DNA of 64,000 bases, from positions 496,001 to 560,000 of the forward strand of contig NC_016941.1 in the NCBI RefSeq assembly GCF_000236925.1, written 5' to 3'. This DNA comes from Staphylococcus argenteus. Its GTDB lineage: Bacteria > Bacillota > Bacilli > Staphylococcales > Staphylococcaceae. Shown here piece by piece: positions 1 through 13,605 of this stretch. The notes below the pieces were generated by a model. The model saw only the letters and a list, made by a program, of their open reading frames with translations. It made no database searches and was not told where the DNA came from. Numbering within the stretch: position 1 is the first letter of the stretch; each line of letters opens with the position of its first letter. A program made the translations under genes and the position numbers.

Positions 1-618
1 TTTACAAATCCAAGAGCAAAAGACAAAGTACTAGATTTATGTTCTGGCAACGGCGTGATACCTTTACTATTATTCGCAAAACATCACCATCAAATAGAGG
101 GTATCGAAATTCAAGAAACTCTCGTAGATATGGCGCGACGCACATTTCAATTTAACGAGGTTGACGATTATTTAACGATGCATCATATGGACTTGAAAGA
201 TGTCACGAAAACATTTAAACCTTCACAATATAATCTTGTAACATGTAATCCTCCGTATTTTAAAGAGAATCAGCAGCATCAACATCAAATAGAGGCTCAC
301 AAAATTGCGAGACATGAAATTATGTGTACACTTGAAGATTGTATGATTGCAGCACGTCATTTATTAAAAGAAGGTGGCAGGCTAAATATGGTACATCGTG
401 CGGATAGACTGATGGATGTCTTATTTGAAATGAGAAAAGTAAATATCGAGCCTAAGAAAGTAGTTTTTATATATAGTAAAGTAGGCAAGTCAGCACACAC
501 AATAGTTGTTGAAGGTCGTAAAGGTGGTAATCAAGGATTAGAAATTATGCCTCCGTTTTATATTTATGATGAAAGTGGAAAATATAGCGATGAAATGAAG
601 GAAGTATATTATGGATAG
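1..618 (+). CDS. trmN6: tRNA1(Val) (adenine-37-N6)-methyltransferase, 5' end cut by the window
   Basis: This is a class I SAM-dependent methyltransferase of the YabB/TrmN6 family, which N6-methylates A37 of a tRNA-Val. The reading frame is open from base 1, so the true start lies upstream; 205 residues are visible and probably 30-40 are missing. The SAM-binding motif I (VLDLCSGNGVIPLL) falls at about bases 28-69. The N6-adenine catalytic motif NPPY (in VTCNPPYFK) falls near base 250. A GTG at 55 could mimic a start, but it sits inside motif I and cannot be the real one. The gene overlaps the next one by 8 bases and opens a trmN6-yazA-rsmI run, as in other Firmicutes. The family call is firm; the exact tRNA target is inferred from the family. 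Confidence 0.88.
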   Translation, partial: FTNPRAKDKVLDLCSGNGVIPLLLFAKHHHQIEGIEIQETLVDMARRTFQFNEVDDYLTMHHMDLKDVTKTFKPSQYNLVTCNPPYFKENQQHQHQIEAHKIARHEIMCTLEDCMIAARHLLKEGGRLNMVHRADRLMDVLFEMRKVNIEPKKVVFIYSKVGKSAHTIVVEGRKGGNQGLEIMPPFYIYDESGKYSDEMKEVYYG

Positions 619-859
619 TCACTTTGTATATATAGTAAAATGTAGTGATGGTAGTTTATATACAGGATATGCTAAAGACGTAAATGCGCGGATTGAGAAA
701 CATAATCGCGGTCAAGGTGCTAAATATACAAAAATAAGACGACCGGTACAGTTAGTTTACCAAGAAACGTATGAGACAAAGTCTGAAGCATTGAAGCGTG
801 AATATGAAATTAAAACGTATTCTAGACAAAAGAAATTGCGATTGATTAAGGAGCGATAG
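611..859 (+). CDS. yazA: GIY-YIG domain nuclease-like protein
   Basis: This 82-residue protein consists of a single GIY-YIG domain. The two signature strands read VYIVKC and LYTGYA (residues 6-20), and a conserved Arg lies in NARIEKHN. The basic C-terminal helix (SEALKREYEIK, then a Lys/Arg-rich tail) carries the Glu expected to bind metal in this fold. Stand-alone GIY-YIG proteins of this size (YazA/UPF0213) are widespread, but their substrate is unknown. The gene starts with ATG inside the end of trmN6 and stops one base before rsmI, so the three genes are almost certainly cotranscribed. That suggests, without proving, a link to RNA or ribosome metabolism. Confidence 0.9.
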   Translation: MDSHFVYIVKCSDGSLYTGYAKDVNARIEKHNRGQGAKYTKIRRPVQLVYQETYETKSEALKREYEIKTYSRQKKLRLIKER

Positions 860-860
860 C

Positions 861-1700
861 ATGGCTGTATTATATTTAGTAGGAACGCCTATTGGAAATT
901 TGGCAGACATAACTTATCGAGCAGTTGATGTGCTACATCGTGTCGATATGATTGCCTGTGAAGATACACGTGTAACAAGTAAATTATGCAATCATTATGA
1001 TATCTCAACACCATTAAAGTCATACCATGAGCATAATAAGGATAAGCAGACTACGTTTATTATTGAACAATTACAATCTGGATTAAATGTTGCACTTGTA
1101 TCGGATGCAGGTTTGCCATTGATTAGTGATCCAGGATATGAATTAGTAGTTGCAGCTAGAAAAGCTAATATTAAAGTGGAAACTGTACCTGGGCCGAATG
1201 CCGGTTTAACTGCTTTGATGGCTAGTGGTCTATCTTCTTATGTATACACATTTTTAGGATTTCTACCTAGAAAAGAAAAAGAAAAAACTGTCGTACTAGA
1301 ACAACGCATGTATGAAAATAGCACGCTTATATTATATGAATCGCCACATCGTGTAACAGATACTTTAAAAACAATTGCAAAGATAGATGCAATGCGACGA
1401 GTATCGTTAGGACGTGAGTTAACTAAGAAGTTTGAACAAATAGTCACAAATGATGTAACGCAAATGATAGCACTAATTCAACAAGGTGACGTTCCGTTAA
1501 AAGGTGAGTTTGTTATTTTGATTGAAGGTGCAAAAGCAAATGTTGAAACGGCTTGGTTTGATGATTTGTCTATTGTAGAGCATGTTGATCATTATATTGA
1601 AACTTCACGGATGAAGCCAAAGCAGGCAATCAAGAAAGTTGCGGAGGAACGACAACTTAAAACAAATGAAGTTTATAATATTTATCATCAAATAAGTTAA
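861..1700 (+). CDS. rsmI: 16S rRNA (cytidine-1402-2'-O)-methyltransferase
   Basis: RsmI methylates the 2'-hydroxyl of C1402 in the decoding centre of 16S rRNA using SAM. The 279 residues match the family length. The tetrapyrrole-methylase-like fold shows in the N-terminal GTPIGNLADI motif (residues 8-17) and the glycine-rich SAM loop SDAGLPLISDPG (about 80-91). CEDTR and a PGPNAG motif near residue 111 complete the family pattern. The C-terminal helical region (KPKQAIKKVAEE) is typical. The gene starts one base after yazA and is the last of its operon; a long non-coding gap to metG follows. Confidence 0.95.
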   Translation: MAVLYLVGTPIGNLADITYRAVDVLHRVDMIACEDTRVTSKLCNHYDISTPLKSYHEHNKDKQTTFIIEQLQSGLNVALVSDAGLPLISDPGYELVVAARKANIKVETVPGPNAGLTALMASGLSSYVYTFLGFLPRKEKEKTVVLEQRMYENSTLILYESPHRVTDTLKTIAKIDAMRRVSLGRELTKKFEQIVTNDVTQMIALIQQGDVPLKGEFVILIEGAKANVETAWFDDLSIVEHVDHYIETSRMKPKQAIKKVAEERQLKTNEVYNIYHQIS

Positions 1701-3957
<2,257 letters not shown>

Positions 3958-3985
3958 CAGTATTTTTATATTAGGAGAGATAATT

Positions 3986-4759
3986 ATGTTAATCGATACA
4001 CATGTACATTTAAATGATGAACAATATGATGAAGATTTAAGTGCAGTGATTACACGTGCTAAAGAAGCGGGTGTCGATCGTATGTTTGTTGTCGGTTTTA
4101 ATACCCCTACAATTGAACGTGCAATGAAATTAATCGATGAGTATGATTTCCTATATGCTATTATTGGTTGGCACCCAGTTGATGCAATTGATTTTACAGA
4201 AGAGCGTCTCGAGTGGATTGAAACTTTAGCCAAACATCCAAAAGTGATTGGAATTGGTGAGATGGGGTTAGATTATCATTGGGATAAATCACCTGCTGAT
4301 GTTCAAAAAGAAGTTTTTAGAAAGCAAATTGCATTAGCAAAGCGCTTGAAATTACCAATTATCATTCATAATCGTGAAGCGACACAAGATTGTATCGATA
4401 TTTTATTGGAAGAACATGCTGAAGAAGTTGGGGGCATAATGCACAGTTTCAGTGGTTCTCCAGAAATTGCAGATGTTGTAATTAATAAGTTGAATTTTTA
4501 CATTTCATTAGGTGGACCCGTGACATTTAAAAATGCGAAGCAACCTAAAGAAGTTGCGAAACATGTGCCATTAGATCGATTGCTTGTAGAAACTGACGCA
4601 CCATATTTATCACCACATCCATATAGAGGTAAGCGAAATGAGCCGGCAAGAGTGACATTAGTAGCTGAACAAATTGCTGAATTAAAAGGTTTATCTTATG
4701 AAGAAGTGTGTGTACAAACTACAAAAAATGCTGAAAAATTATTTAATTTAAATTCATAA
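3986..4759 (+). CDS. tatD: TatD family metal-dependent DNase
   Basis: TatD proteins are TIM-barrel amidohydrolase-fold nucleases that act on DNA ends, probably in repair and in oxidative DNA damage. The 257 residues show the full metal-ligand set: DTHVHLND at the N-terminus (HxH), GEMGLDYHWD near residue 91, IIHNREA near 127, MHSFSG near 152 and the late catalytic Asp in ETDAPYLSPHP near 203. An AGGAGAG site lies just upstream of the ATG. It probably shares a transcript with metG and is closed by the hairpin at 4768-4842. Confidence 0.95.
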   Translation: MLIDTHVHLNDEQYDEDLSAVITRAKEAGVDRMFVVGFNTPTIERAMKLIDEYDFLYAIIGWHPVDAIDFTEERLEWIETLAKHPKVIGIGEMGLDYHWDKSPADVQKEVFRKQIALAKRLKLPIIIHNREATQDCIDILLEEHAEEVGGIMHSFSGSPEIADVVINKLNFYISLGGPVTFKNAKQPKEVAKHVPLDRLLVETDAPYLSPHPYRGKRNEPARVTLVAEQIAELKGLSYEEVCVQTTKNAEKLFNLNS

Positions 4760-4767
4760 AGTTAAAA

Positions 4768-4842
4768 GTGGGAAAGAACATCGCCATTAAATGATACGAT
4801 ATTATGTTCGTTAAATATGCTATGGTTCTTTCTCGCTTTTTT
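4768..4842 (+). terminator. Rho-independent terminator after tatD
   Basis: A long inverted repeat pairs GGGAAAGAAC with GTTCTTTCTC across a loop of about 40 bases. It is followed by CGCTTTTTT. Position and T-run fit termination of the metG-tatD transcript. Confidence 0.75.
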
Positions 4843-4927
4843 AAATTGGAATATTAATGCGGTTAAATGAATCGAAAAAAGATGGTCTTTGGTATTAAAA
4901 ACTATATAGTAAAGAAAGGCGTTTTAA

Positions 4928-6368
<1,441 letters not shown>

Positions 6369-6412
6369 ATGATTGACAAAGCAAACCACTATTGATAAAA
6401 TTTGAATTTTGT

Positions 6413-6442
6413 TTGACGAAAACGCTGCAAATATGGTATTAT
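6413..6442 (+). promoter_or_regulatory. Sigma-A promoter of veg
   Basis: TTGACG (6413-6418) and TATTAT (6437-6442) are separated by 18 bases. The near-consensus boxes fit the strong constitutive promoter known for veg in Bacillus. Confidence 0.8.
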
Positions 6443-6467
6443 GTAACTTGTAGCGAGGTGGAGCAAT

Positions 6468-6731
6468 ATGCCAAAATCAATTTTGGACATCAAAAATTCT
6501 ATTGATTGTCATGTAGGAAATCGTATTGTACTGAAAGCCAATGGAGGCCGTAAGAAAACAATAAAACGTTCTGGAATTTTAAAAGAAACATATCCGTCAG
6601 TTTTCATTGTTGAGTTAGATCAAGATAAACACAATTTTGAGAGAGTATCGTATACATACACTGATGTGTTGACTGAAAATGTTCAAGTTTCATTTGAAGA
6701 GGATAATCATCACGAATCAATTGCACACTAA
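6468..6731 (+). CDS. veg: Veg family protein
   Basis: This 87-residue small basic protein has the Veg/DUF1021 fold, a small beta-barrel resembling KOW/SH3 domains. The N-terminus ([20 protein letters not shown]) and the GGRKKT core are family hallmarks. In Bacillus subtilis Veg is abundant and promotes biofilm-matrix gene expression; its molecular partner is unclear. GAGGTGG (6454-6460) precedes the ATG and a strong promoter lies at 6413-6442. The gene is single, flanked by its own promoter and terminator, in the rsmA-veg-ispE order typical of Firmicutes. Confidence 0.93.
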   Translation: MPKSILDIKNSIDCHVGNRIVLKANGGRKKTIKRSGILKETYPSVFIVELDQDKHNFERVSYTYTDVLTENVQVSFEEDNHHESIAH

Positions 6732-6795
6732 ATAAGACACATAGAGATGTTAAACGTTTCTTAAGTATAAGAAGTAAATATTATGATAATTATTT

Positions 6796-6827
6796 GAGTG
6801 TTGGGCATTATGTTCAATACTCTTTTT
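6796..6827 (+). terminator. Terminator after veg
   Basis: GAGTGTTGGGCA pairs, with some G-U pairs, with TGTTCAATACTC across a TTA loop, followed by TTTTTATTT. Confidence 0.8.
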
Positions 6828-7038
6828 ATTTACGACACGTTTAAGTCTGTGTTTCGCTTTTAGTTTTAAGTAAATGGATAATGCATTTACACATAAAAAT
6901 ACAAGTAAATGTTATGTGATTAGATGGAAAAAATTACTTTTTTATTAAAAAAACACTAAAAAACAAATTAAAATGTCAAATATTAATTCTCTTTATGTTA
7001 AAATCATCATATTAAGATAACGAAAAGAGGGCGCAAAA
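6828..7038. other. AT-rich leader of ispE
   Basis: About 210 bases with no open frame of note. Runs of A and T dominate and no clean promoter pair could be fixed. The ispE ribosome-binding site AGAGGG lies at about 7026-7031. Confidence 0.5.
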
Positions 7039-7887
7039 ATGATATATGAAACGGCACCAGCCAAAATTAATTTTACGCTCGATACACTTTTTAAAAGAAA
7101 TGATGGCTATCATGAGATTGAAATGATAATGACAACAGTTGATTTAAATGATCGTTTAACTTTTCGTAAAAGAAAGGATCGAAAAATAGTTGTTGAAATT
7201 GAACACAATTATGTGCCTTCGAATCATAAAAATCTTGCATATCGTGCAGCACAATTATTTATTGAGCGGTATCAACTAAAGCATGGTGTGACTATAACGA
7301 TTGATAAAGAAATACCTGTTTCAGCAGGACTAGCTGGCGGTTCAGCAGATGCAGCAGCAACATTAAGAGGATTGAATCGACTTTTTAATATTGAGGCGAG
7401 TTTAGATGAATTAGCTCAACTAGGCAGTGAAATTGGAACGGATATTCCGTTTTGTATTTATAATAAAACTGCATTATGCACTGGAAGAGGCGAAAAAATC
7501 GAGTTTTTAAATAAACCACCATCAGCATGGGTGATTCTGGCTAAACCAAACTTAGGCATATCTTCACCAGATATATTTAAGTTGATCAATTTAGATAAGC
7601 AATATAGAGTGCATACTAAATTGTGCTATGAGGCGTTGGAAAAAGGTGATTATCAACAATTATGTCAAAGTTTGTCTAATCGATTAGAGCCAATTTCTGT
7701 TTCGAAACATCCACAAATCGATAAGTTGAAAAATAATATGTTGAAAAGTGGTGCAGACGGTGCGTTAATGAGTGGAAGCGGACCAACTGTGTATGGGCTA
7801 GCACGAAAAGAAAGCCAAGCAAAAAATATTTATAATGCAGTAAACGGTTGTTGTAATGAAGTGTACTTAGTTAGACTATTAGGATAG
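7039..7887 (+). CDS. ispE: 4-diphosphocytidyl-2-C-methyl-D-erythritol kinase-like GHMP kinase
   Basis: The protein is a GHMP-family kinase of the IspE type, 282 residues long. The ATP-binding loop [19 protein letters not shown] lies near residues 93-111. The C-terminal GHMP motif is SGSGPTVYG near 250. IspE normally catalyses a step of the MEP isoprenoid pathway. S. aureus makes isoprenoids by the mevalonate pathway and is not known to have the rest of the MEP route, so the real role of this conserved kinase in staphylococci is uncertain; that point is family knowledge, not seen here. It lies 13 bases upstream of purR and is probably cotranscribed with it. Confidence 0.85.
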   Translation: MIYETAPAKINFTLDTLFKRNDGYHEIEMIMTTVDLNDRLTFRKRKDRKIVVEIEHNYVPSNHKNLAYRAAQLFIERYQLKHGVTITIDKEIPVSAGLAGGSADAAATLRGLNRLFNIEASLDELAQLGSEIGTDIPFCIYNKTALCTGRGEKIEFLNKPPSAWVILAKPNLGISSPDIFKLINLDKQYRVHTKLCYEALEKGDYQQLCQSLSNRLEPISVSKHPQIDKLKNNMLKSGADGALMSGSGPTVYGLARKESQAKNIYNAVNGCCNEVYLVRLLG

Positions 7888-7900
7888 AAGGGTTGAAAAG

Positions 7901-8725
7901 ATGAGATATAAACGAAGCGAGAGAATTGTTTTTATGACGCAATATTTGATGAACCATCCGAATAAATTAATTCCATTAACTTTTTTTGTGAAAAAATTTA
8001 AGCAAGCGAAGTCTTCAATAAGTGAAGATGTCCAAATTATAAAAAATACATTCCAAAAAGAAAAGTTAGGTACAGTAATTACTACTGCTGGTGCAAGTGG
8101 TGGTGTTACGTATAAACCAATGATGAGTAAAGAGGAAGCAACAGAAGTTGTTAATGAAGTCATTACTCTATTAGAAGAGAAAGAACGTTTGTTACCTGGT
8201 GGATATTTATTTTTATCAGATTTGGTAGGTAATCCAACGCTACTTAATAAAGTTGGTAAGTTAATTGCCAGTATTTACATGGATGAAAAATTAGATGCAG
8301 TTGTTACTATTGCAACAAAAGGTATTTCATTAGCAAATGCTGTTGCTAATATTTTAAATTTACCTGTAGTAGTTATTAGAAAAGATAATAAGGTAACTGA
8401 AGGTTCTACAGTTTCAATTAATTATGTGTCAGGATCTTCGAGAAAAATAGAGACGATGGTACTTTCAAAGAGAACATTAGCTGAAAATTCAAATGTTTTA
8501 GTTGTTGATGATTTTATGAGAGCCGGTGGTTCTATAAATGGTGTAATGAATTTAATGAATGAGTTTAAAGCCCACGTAAAAGGGGTATCAGTACTTGTAG
8601 AATCGAAAGAAGTTAAACAGCGATTAATTGAAGATTATACTTCCTTAGTGAAATTGTCAGATGTTGACGAATATAATCAAGAGTTTAACGTAGAACCTGG
8701 TAACAGTTTATCTAAATTTTCATAA
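7901..8725 (+). CDS. purR: Purine operon repressor PurR
   Basis: PurR represses purine synthesis and related genes when PRPP is low. In S. aureus its loss also derepresses virulence genes, including fibronectin-binding proteins. The protein has an N-terminal winged-helix DNA-binding domain (residues about 1-72; RSERIVFMTQYLMNHP). A type I phosphoribosyltransferase domain follows, with the PRPP loop VLVVDDFMRAGGSINGV at about residues 202-218. The length of 274 residues matches the family. It lies between ispE and ridA-spoVG, the standard Firmicute order. No PurR box could be fixed in this window. Confidence 0.96.
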   Translation: MRYKRSERIVFMTQYLMNHPNKLIPLTFFVKKFKQAKSSISEDVQIIKNTFQKEKLGTVITTAGASGGVTYKPMMSKEEATEVVNEVITLLEEKERLLPGGYLFLSDLVGNPTLLNKVGKLIASIYMDEKLDAVVTIATKGISLANAVANILNLPVVVIRKDNKVTEGSTVSINYVSGSSRKIETMVLSKRTLAENSNVLVVDDFMRAGGSINGVMNLMNEFKAHVKGVSVLVESKEVKQRLIEDYTSLVKLSDVDEYNQEFNVEPGNSLSKFS

Positions 8726-8743
8726 AAAGGAGTTTTTAATATT

Positions 8744-9124
8744 ATGAAAATAATTAACACAACAAAATTGCCAGAAGCACTTGGACCATATTCTCATGCA
8801 ACTGTTGTAAATGGAATGGTTTATACTTCAGGGCAAATTCCATTGGATGTTGATGGAACTATTGTTAGTGATGATGTTCAAGAACAAACAAAACAAGTTT
8901 TGGAAAATTTAAAAGTTGTTTTGAAGGAATCAGGTTCTGATTTGAATTCTGTTGCAAAGGCAACTATCTTCATTAAGGATATGAATGATTTCCAAAAAAT
9001 CAATGAAGTGTATGGTCAATATTTTGATGTACACAAACCAGCGCGTAGTTGTGTAGAGGTTGCGCGTTTGCCAAAAGATGTAAAAGTAGAAATAGAATTA
9101 GTAAGTAAAGTTAAGGAATTATAA
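8744..9124 (+). CDS. ridA: RidA family enamine/imine deaminase
   Basis: RidA (YabJ) hydrolyses reactive enamine/imine intermediates made by PLP enzymes, protecting those enzymes from damage. The 126-residue chain shows the YjgF/YER057c pattern: an N-terminal PEALGPYSHA, the YTSGQIP strand, and the active-site Arg with Glu in the ARSCVEVARLPKDVKVEIE segment near the C-terminus. A clean AAAAGGAG precedes the ATG. It lies 18 bases after purR and 69 bases before spoVG. In S. aureus the yabJ-spoVG pair is reported to be driven by sigma-B; I could not fix that promoter with certainty. Confidence 0.95.
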   Translation: MKIINTTKLPEALGPYSHATVVNGMVYTSGQIPLDVDGTIVSDDVQEQTKQVLENLKVVLKESGSDLNSVAKATIFIKDMNDFQKINEVYGQYFDVHKPARSCVEVARLPKDVKVEIELVSKVKEL

Positions 9125-9193
9125 TTTTCGATTAATAAGTTTAATCAAGCTTCTAAATAACACAGATATATATACTATAGGGGGGCTCACTAC

Positions 9194-9496
9194 ATGAAAG
9201 TGACAGATGTAAGACTTAGAAAAATAGAAACAGATGGACGAATGAAAGCGCTCGTTTCCATTACATTAGATGAAGCTTTCGTAATACATGATTTACGTGT
9301 AATTGAAGGGAACTCTGGTCTGTTCGTCGCAATGCCGAGCAAACGTACACCAGATGGTGAATTCCGCGACATCGCACATCCAATCAATTCAGATATGAGA
9401 CAAGAAATTCAAGATGCTGTGATGAAAGTATATGATGAAACAGATGAAGTAGTACCAGATAAAAACGCTACATCAGAAGATTCAGAAGAAGCTTAA
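9194..9496 (+). CDS. spoVG: SpoVG RNA/DNA-binding regulator
   Basis: SpoVG is a small site-specific nucleic-acid-binding protein. In staphylococci it acts downstream of sigma-B and affects capsule, extracellular nuclease and cell-wall antibiotic tolerance. The 100 residues begin with the invariant [11 protein letters not shown]. The core [22 protein letters not shown] (strand and C-terminal helix region) is the family signature. The acidic tail (TSEDSEEA) is typical. A strong AGGGGGG site (9179-9185) precedes the ATG. Transcription probably continues from ridA and ends at the hairpin at 9544-9590. Confidence 0.96.
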   Translation: MKVTDVRLRKIETDGRMKALVSITLDEAFVIHDLRVIEGNSGLFVAMPSKRTPDGEFRDIAHPINSDMRQEIQDAVMKVYDETDEVVPDKNATSEDSEEA

Positions 9497-9543
9497 TAAA
9501 TTCAATATCCAATGATGTTAGTAACTCGCAATGAGTATTTATA

Positions 9544-9590
9544 AAACTGTCGATGAAGTATAATGCTTTGTCGACAGTTTTTTATTTTTT
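9544..9590 (+). terminator. Terminator after spoVG
   Basis: AAAACTGTCGA pairs with TCGACAGTTTT, with further pairing inside the stem. The stem runs into TTTTTATTTTTT, a strong rho-independent signal. Confidence 0.88.
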
Positions 9591-9770
9591 ACGCTTCGAT
9601 TATAAGTTTAACCATTATGTGTAATGATACTTCATTGAAATATATTGTCATTAAATATCAATTTATTTGATACATAAAATTTTGAACTGCTAATCGTAGT
9701 GTGCTTGTTTCTTTTAAAACAGATTTTAAATTGTTTTATACAATCGCTAGTTTAAATATTAGGAAGGAAA

Positions 9771-9866
9771 ATGCTCAACGCAAAAGTTACATATTGGTTT
9801 GGGGAATTATCATTTGAATTAGGACGATACTTTGACGCCATGATTTTATTCAACAAAAAATCATGA
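9771..9866 (+). CDS. Possible small protein of 31 residues, unknown
   Basis: An ATG at 9771 opens a 31-codon frame ending in TGA at 9864. AGGAAGG (9761-9767) lies 3-9 bases before the ATG. The product begins MLNAKVTYWFGELSFELG and ends MILFNKKS; it is mixed hydrophobic and charged with no clear membrane helix. I do not recognise it. It sits alone in a 530-base gap between spoVG and glmU. Its small size makes chance plausible; the well-placed ribosome-binding site and its local base composition, richer in C and G than the flanks, argue for it. It could also be part of a non-coding RNA or a decayed gene. Confidence 0.35.
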   Translation: MLNAKVTYWFGELSFELGRYFDAMILFNKKS

Positions 9867-11377
<1,511 letters not shown>

Positions 11378-11527
11378 TCATTTGCGTATGTATCTATAGT
11401 GCCTAGGATAAAATGAAAATCCTATGTAATAATAATGTAATCTTTATGATTTAAGGATTCGCATAGTAATGAGATTGCATTTTATATATAATAGTAATTG
11501 CGTAAGTAAATAATTGGAGGACTATAA

Positions 11528-12493
11528 ATGTTAAATAATGAATATAAGAATTCGTCATTAAAGATTTTTTCATTGAAAGGAAACGAAGCATTAGCGCAAG
11601 AAGTTGCTGACCAAGTAGGTATTGAACTAGGTAAATGTTCAGTTAAACGTTTTAGTGATGGAGAAATTCAAATTAATATCGAAGAGAGTATTCGTGGTTG
11701 TGACGTATTTATTATTCAACCAACATCATATCCTGTAAACCTACATTTAATGGAATTATTAATTATGATTGATGCTTGTAAGCGTGCTTCAGCAGCAACA
11801 ATCAATATTGTAGTGCCATATTATGGATATGCTAGACAAGATAGAAAAGCACGTAGCCGTGAACCAATCACAGCTAAGTTAGTAGCAAACTTAATCGAAA
11901 CAGCAGGCGCAACACGTATGATTGCGTTAGACTTGCATGCACCTCAAATTCAAGGGTTCTTTGATATTCCAATTGATCACTTAATGGGTGTACCAATTCT
12001 TGCTAAACATTTTAAAGATGATCCAAACATTAACCCAGAAGAGTGTGTTGTTGTGTCACCTGACCACGGTGGTGTTACACGTGCTCGTAAATTGGCGGAC
12101 ATTTTAAAAACTCCAATTGCAATTATAGATAAACGTCGTCCTAGACCAAATGTTGCTGAAGTTATGAACATTGTTGGTGAAATTGAAGGACGTACAGCAA
12201 TTATTATTGACGATATTATTGATACTGCAGGTACAATCACGTTAGCTGCACAAGCATTAAAAGATAAAGGTGCTAAAGAAGTTTATGCATGCTGTACGCA
12301 CCCTGTTTTATCAGGACCTGCAAAAGAACGCATCGAAAATTCTGCAATTAAAGAATTAATCGTGACAAACTCAATTCATTTAGATGAAGATCGTAAACCT
12401 TCTAACACTAAAGAATTATCAGTTGCTGGTTTAATTGCACAAGCTATCATACGTGTTTATGAAAGAGAATCAGTTAGCGTATTATTTGACTAA
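11528..12493 (+). CDS. prs: Ribose-phosphate pyrophosphokinase (PRPP synthase)
   Basis: Prs joins ribose-5-phosphate and ATP to make PRPP, used for purines, pyrimidines, histidine, tryptophan and NAD, and sensed by the PurR encoded upstream. Class I features are clear: the [10 protein letters not shown] segment, the ATP flexible-loop region [18 protein letters not shown], the metal-binding [14 protein letters not shown] near residue 140, and the PRPP loop [12 protein letters not shown] near residue 227. The length of 321 residues fits. TTGGAGG lies 8 bases before the ATG. It is flanked by glmU and rplY, the conserved Firmicute order. Confidence 0.97.
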   Translation: MLNNEYKNSSLKIFSLKGNEALAQEVADQVGIELGKCSVKRFSDGEIQINIEESIRGCDVFIIQPTSYPVNLHLMELLIMIDACKRASAATINIVVPYYGYARQDRKARSREPITAKLVANLIETAGATRMIALDLHAPQIQGFFDIPIDHLMGVPILAKHFKDDPNINPEECVVVSPDHGGVTRARKLADILKTPIAIIDKRRPRPNVAEVMNIVGEIEGRTAIIIDDIIDTAGTITLAAQALKDKGAKEVYACCTHPVLSGPAKERIENSAIKELIVTNSIHLDEDRKPSNTKELSVAGLIAQAIIRVYERESVSVLFD

Positions 12494-12507
12494 TTTTAAA
12501 TAGCCGT

Positions 12508-12536
12508 TTGACGAACAAATATCAAACGTGTATAAT
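12508..12536 (+). promoter_or_regulatory. Strong sigma-A promoter of rplY
   Basis: TTGACG (12508-12513) and TATAAT (12531-12536) are separated by exactly 17 bases, almost perfect consensus. It starts just after the prs stop codon. Confidence 0.88.
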
Positions 12537-12567
12537 AGTTTCGTTCGTGATTATACGAATAAATAAA

Positions 12568-12620
12568 CACTTGCAAGCAACATTCATGTTGATGGGTAAG
12601 TGAGGTGCTCTTGTTGAGCG
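12568..12620 (+). promoter_or_regulatory. Structured 5' leader of rplY
   Basis: Between the promoter and the start codon, CACTTGC (about 12569-12575) can pair with GTAAGTG (about 12596-12602) around an inner CAAC/GTTG hairpin. A second small hairpin (GCTC TTGTT GAGC) follows. This resembles a ribosomal-protein leader, possibly an L25 autoregulatory site, but that is inference from structure alone. Confidence 0.4.
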
Positions 12621-12642
12621 AAAATGAAAGGTGGAAATGAGA

Positions 12643-13296
12643 ATGGCTTCATTAAAGTCAATCATCCGTCAAGGTAAACAAACACGTTCAGATCTTAAAC
12701 AATTAAGAAAATCTGGTAAAGTACCAGCAGTAGTATACGGTTACGGTACTAAAAACGTGTCAGTTAAAGTTGATGAAGTAGAATTCATCAAAGTTATCCG
12801 TGAAGTAGGTCGTAACGGTGTTATCGAATTAGGCGTTGGCTCTAAAACTATCAAAGTTATGGTTGCAGACTACCAATTCGATCCACTTAAAAACCAAATT
12901 ACTCACATTGACTTCTTAGCAATCAATATGAGTGAAGAACGTACTGTTGAAGTACCAGTTCAATTAGTTGGTGAAGCAGTAGGCGCTAAAGAAGGCGGCG
13001 TAGTTGAACAACCATTATTCAACTTAGAAGTAACTGCTACTCCTGACAATATTCCAGAAGCTATTGAAGTAGACATTACTGAATTAAACATTAACGACAG
13101 CTTAACTGTTGCTGATGTTAAAGTAACTGGCGACTTCAAAATCGAAAATGATTCAGCTGAATCAGTTGTAACAGTAGTTGCTCCAACTGAAGAACCAACT
13201 GAAGAAGAAATCGAAGCAATGGAAGGCGAACAACAAACTGAAGAACCAGAAGTTGTTGGCGAAAGCAAAGAAGACGAAGAGAAAACTGAAGAGTAA
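12643..13296 (+). CDS. rplY: 50S ribosomal protein bL25, Ctc-type general stress form
   Basis: This long-form bL25 binds 5S rRNA. The N-terminal L25 domain (residues 1-95; [20 protein letters not shown]) is followed by the TL5/Ctc C-terminal beta domain (about 95-185). A strongly acidic, Glu-rich tail ([16 protein letters not shown] onward) ends the protein. I chose the ATG at 12643, 8 bases after AAAGGTGG, giving 217 residues; an upstream in-frame ATG at 12631 lacks its own site. In Bacillus Ctc is sigma-B controlled; here the promoter at 12508-12536 is plainly sigma-A type. Confidence 0.95.
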
Positions 13297-13336
13297 TTTT
13301 AACTCATTACTAAAAAGTTTTTATACTTTGTTGAAC

Positions 13337-13377
13337 AAGCACTGTGCTTATTTTAATATAAGCATGGTGCTTTTTGT
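13337..13377 (+). terminator. Terminator after rplY
   Basis: AAGCACTGTGCTTA pairs with TAAGCATGGTGCTT, one mismatch, loop of about 8 bases, then TTTTT. Confidence 0.85.
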
Positions 13378-13431
13378 GTTATTATAAGGTTTAATTAAAC
13401 TTTATTGATTTGTATCAAAGTTAAATTAATT

Positions 13432-13513
13432 TTAGTAAGTAAGAGACATTACACTTAACAATGATACATCATAAAAATTTAATGTATTTGATTTTAAAAT
13501 ACATACTTACTAA
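13432..13513. repeat. Widely spaced 10-bp inverted repeat upstream of pth
   Basis: TTAGTAAGTA (13432-13441) is exactly complementary to TACTTACTAA (13504-13513), 62 bases apart. A second inner pair, GTATTT / AAATAC, lies in the right half. No gene lies inside. It may fold as a leader or small RNA, or be a protein-binding site; AT-richness makes chance possible. Confidence 0.4.
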
Positions 13514-13605
13514 GTTGAAGAATAATGATAATTGATGGCAATGGCGGAAAATAGATGTTGTCATTATAATAATAAATGAAACAATTATGTTGGAGGTAAA
13601 CACGC

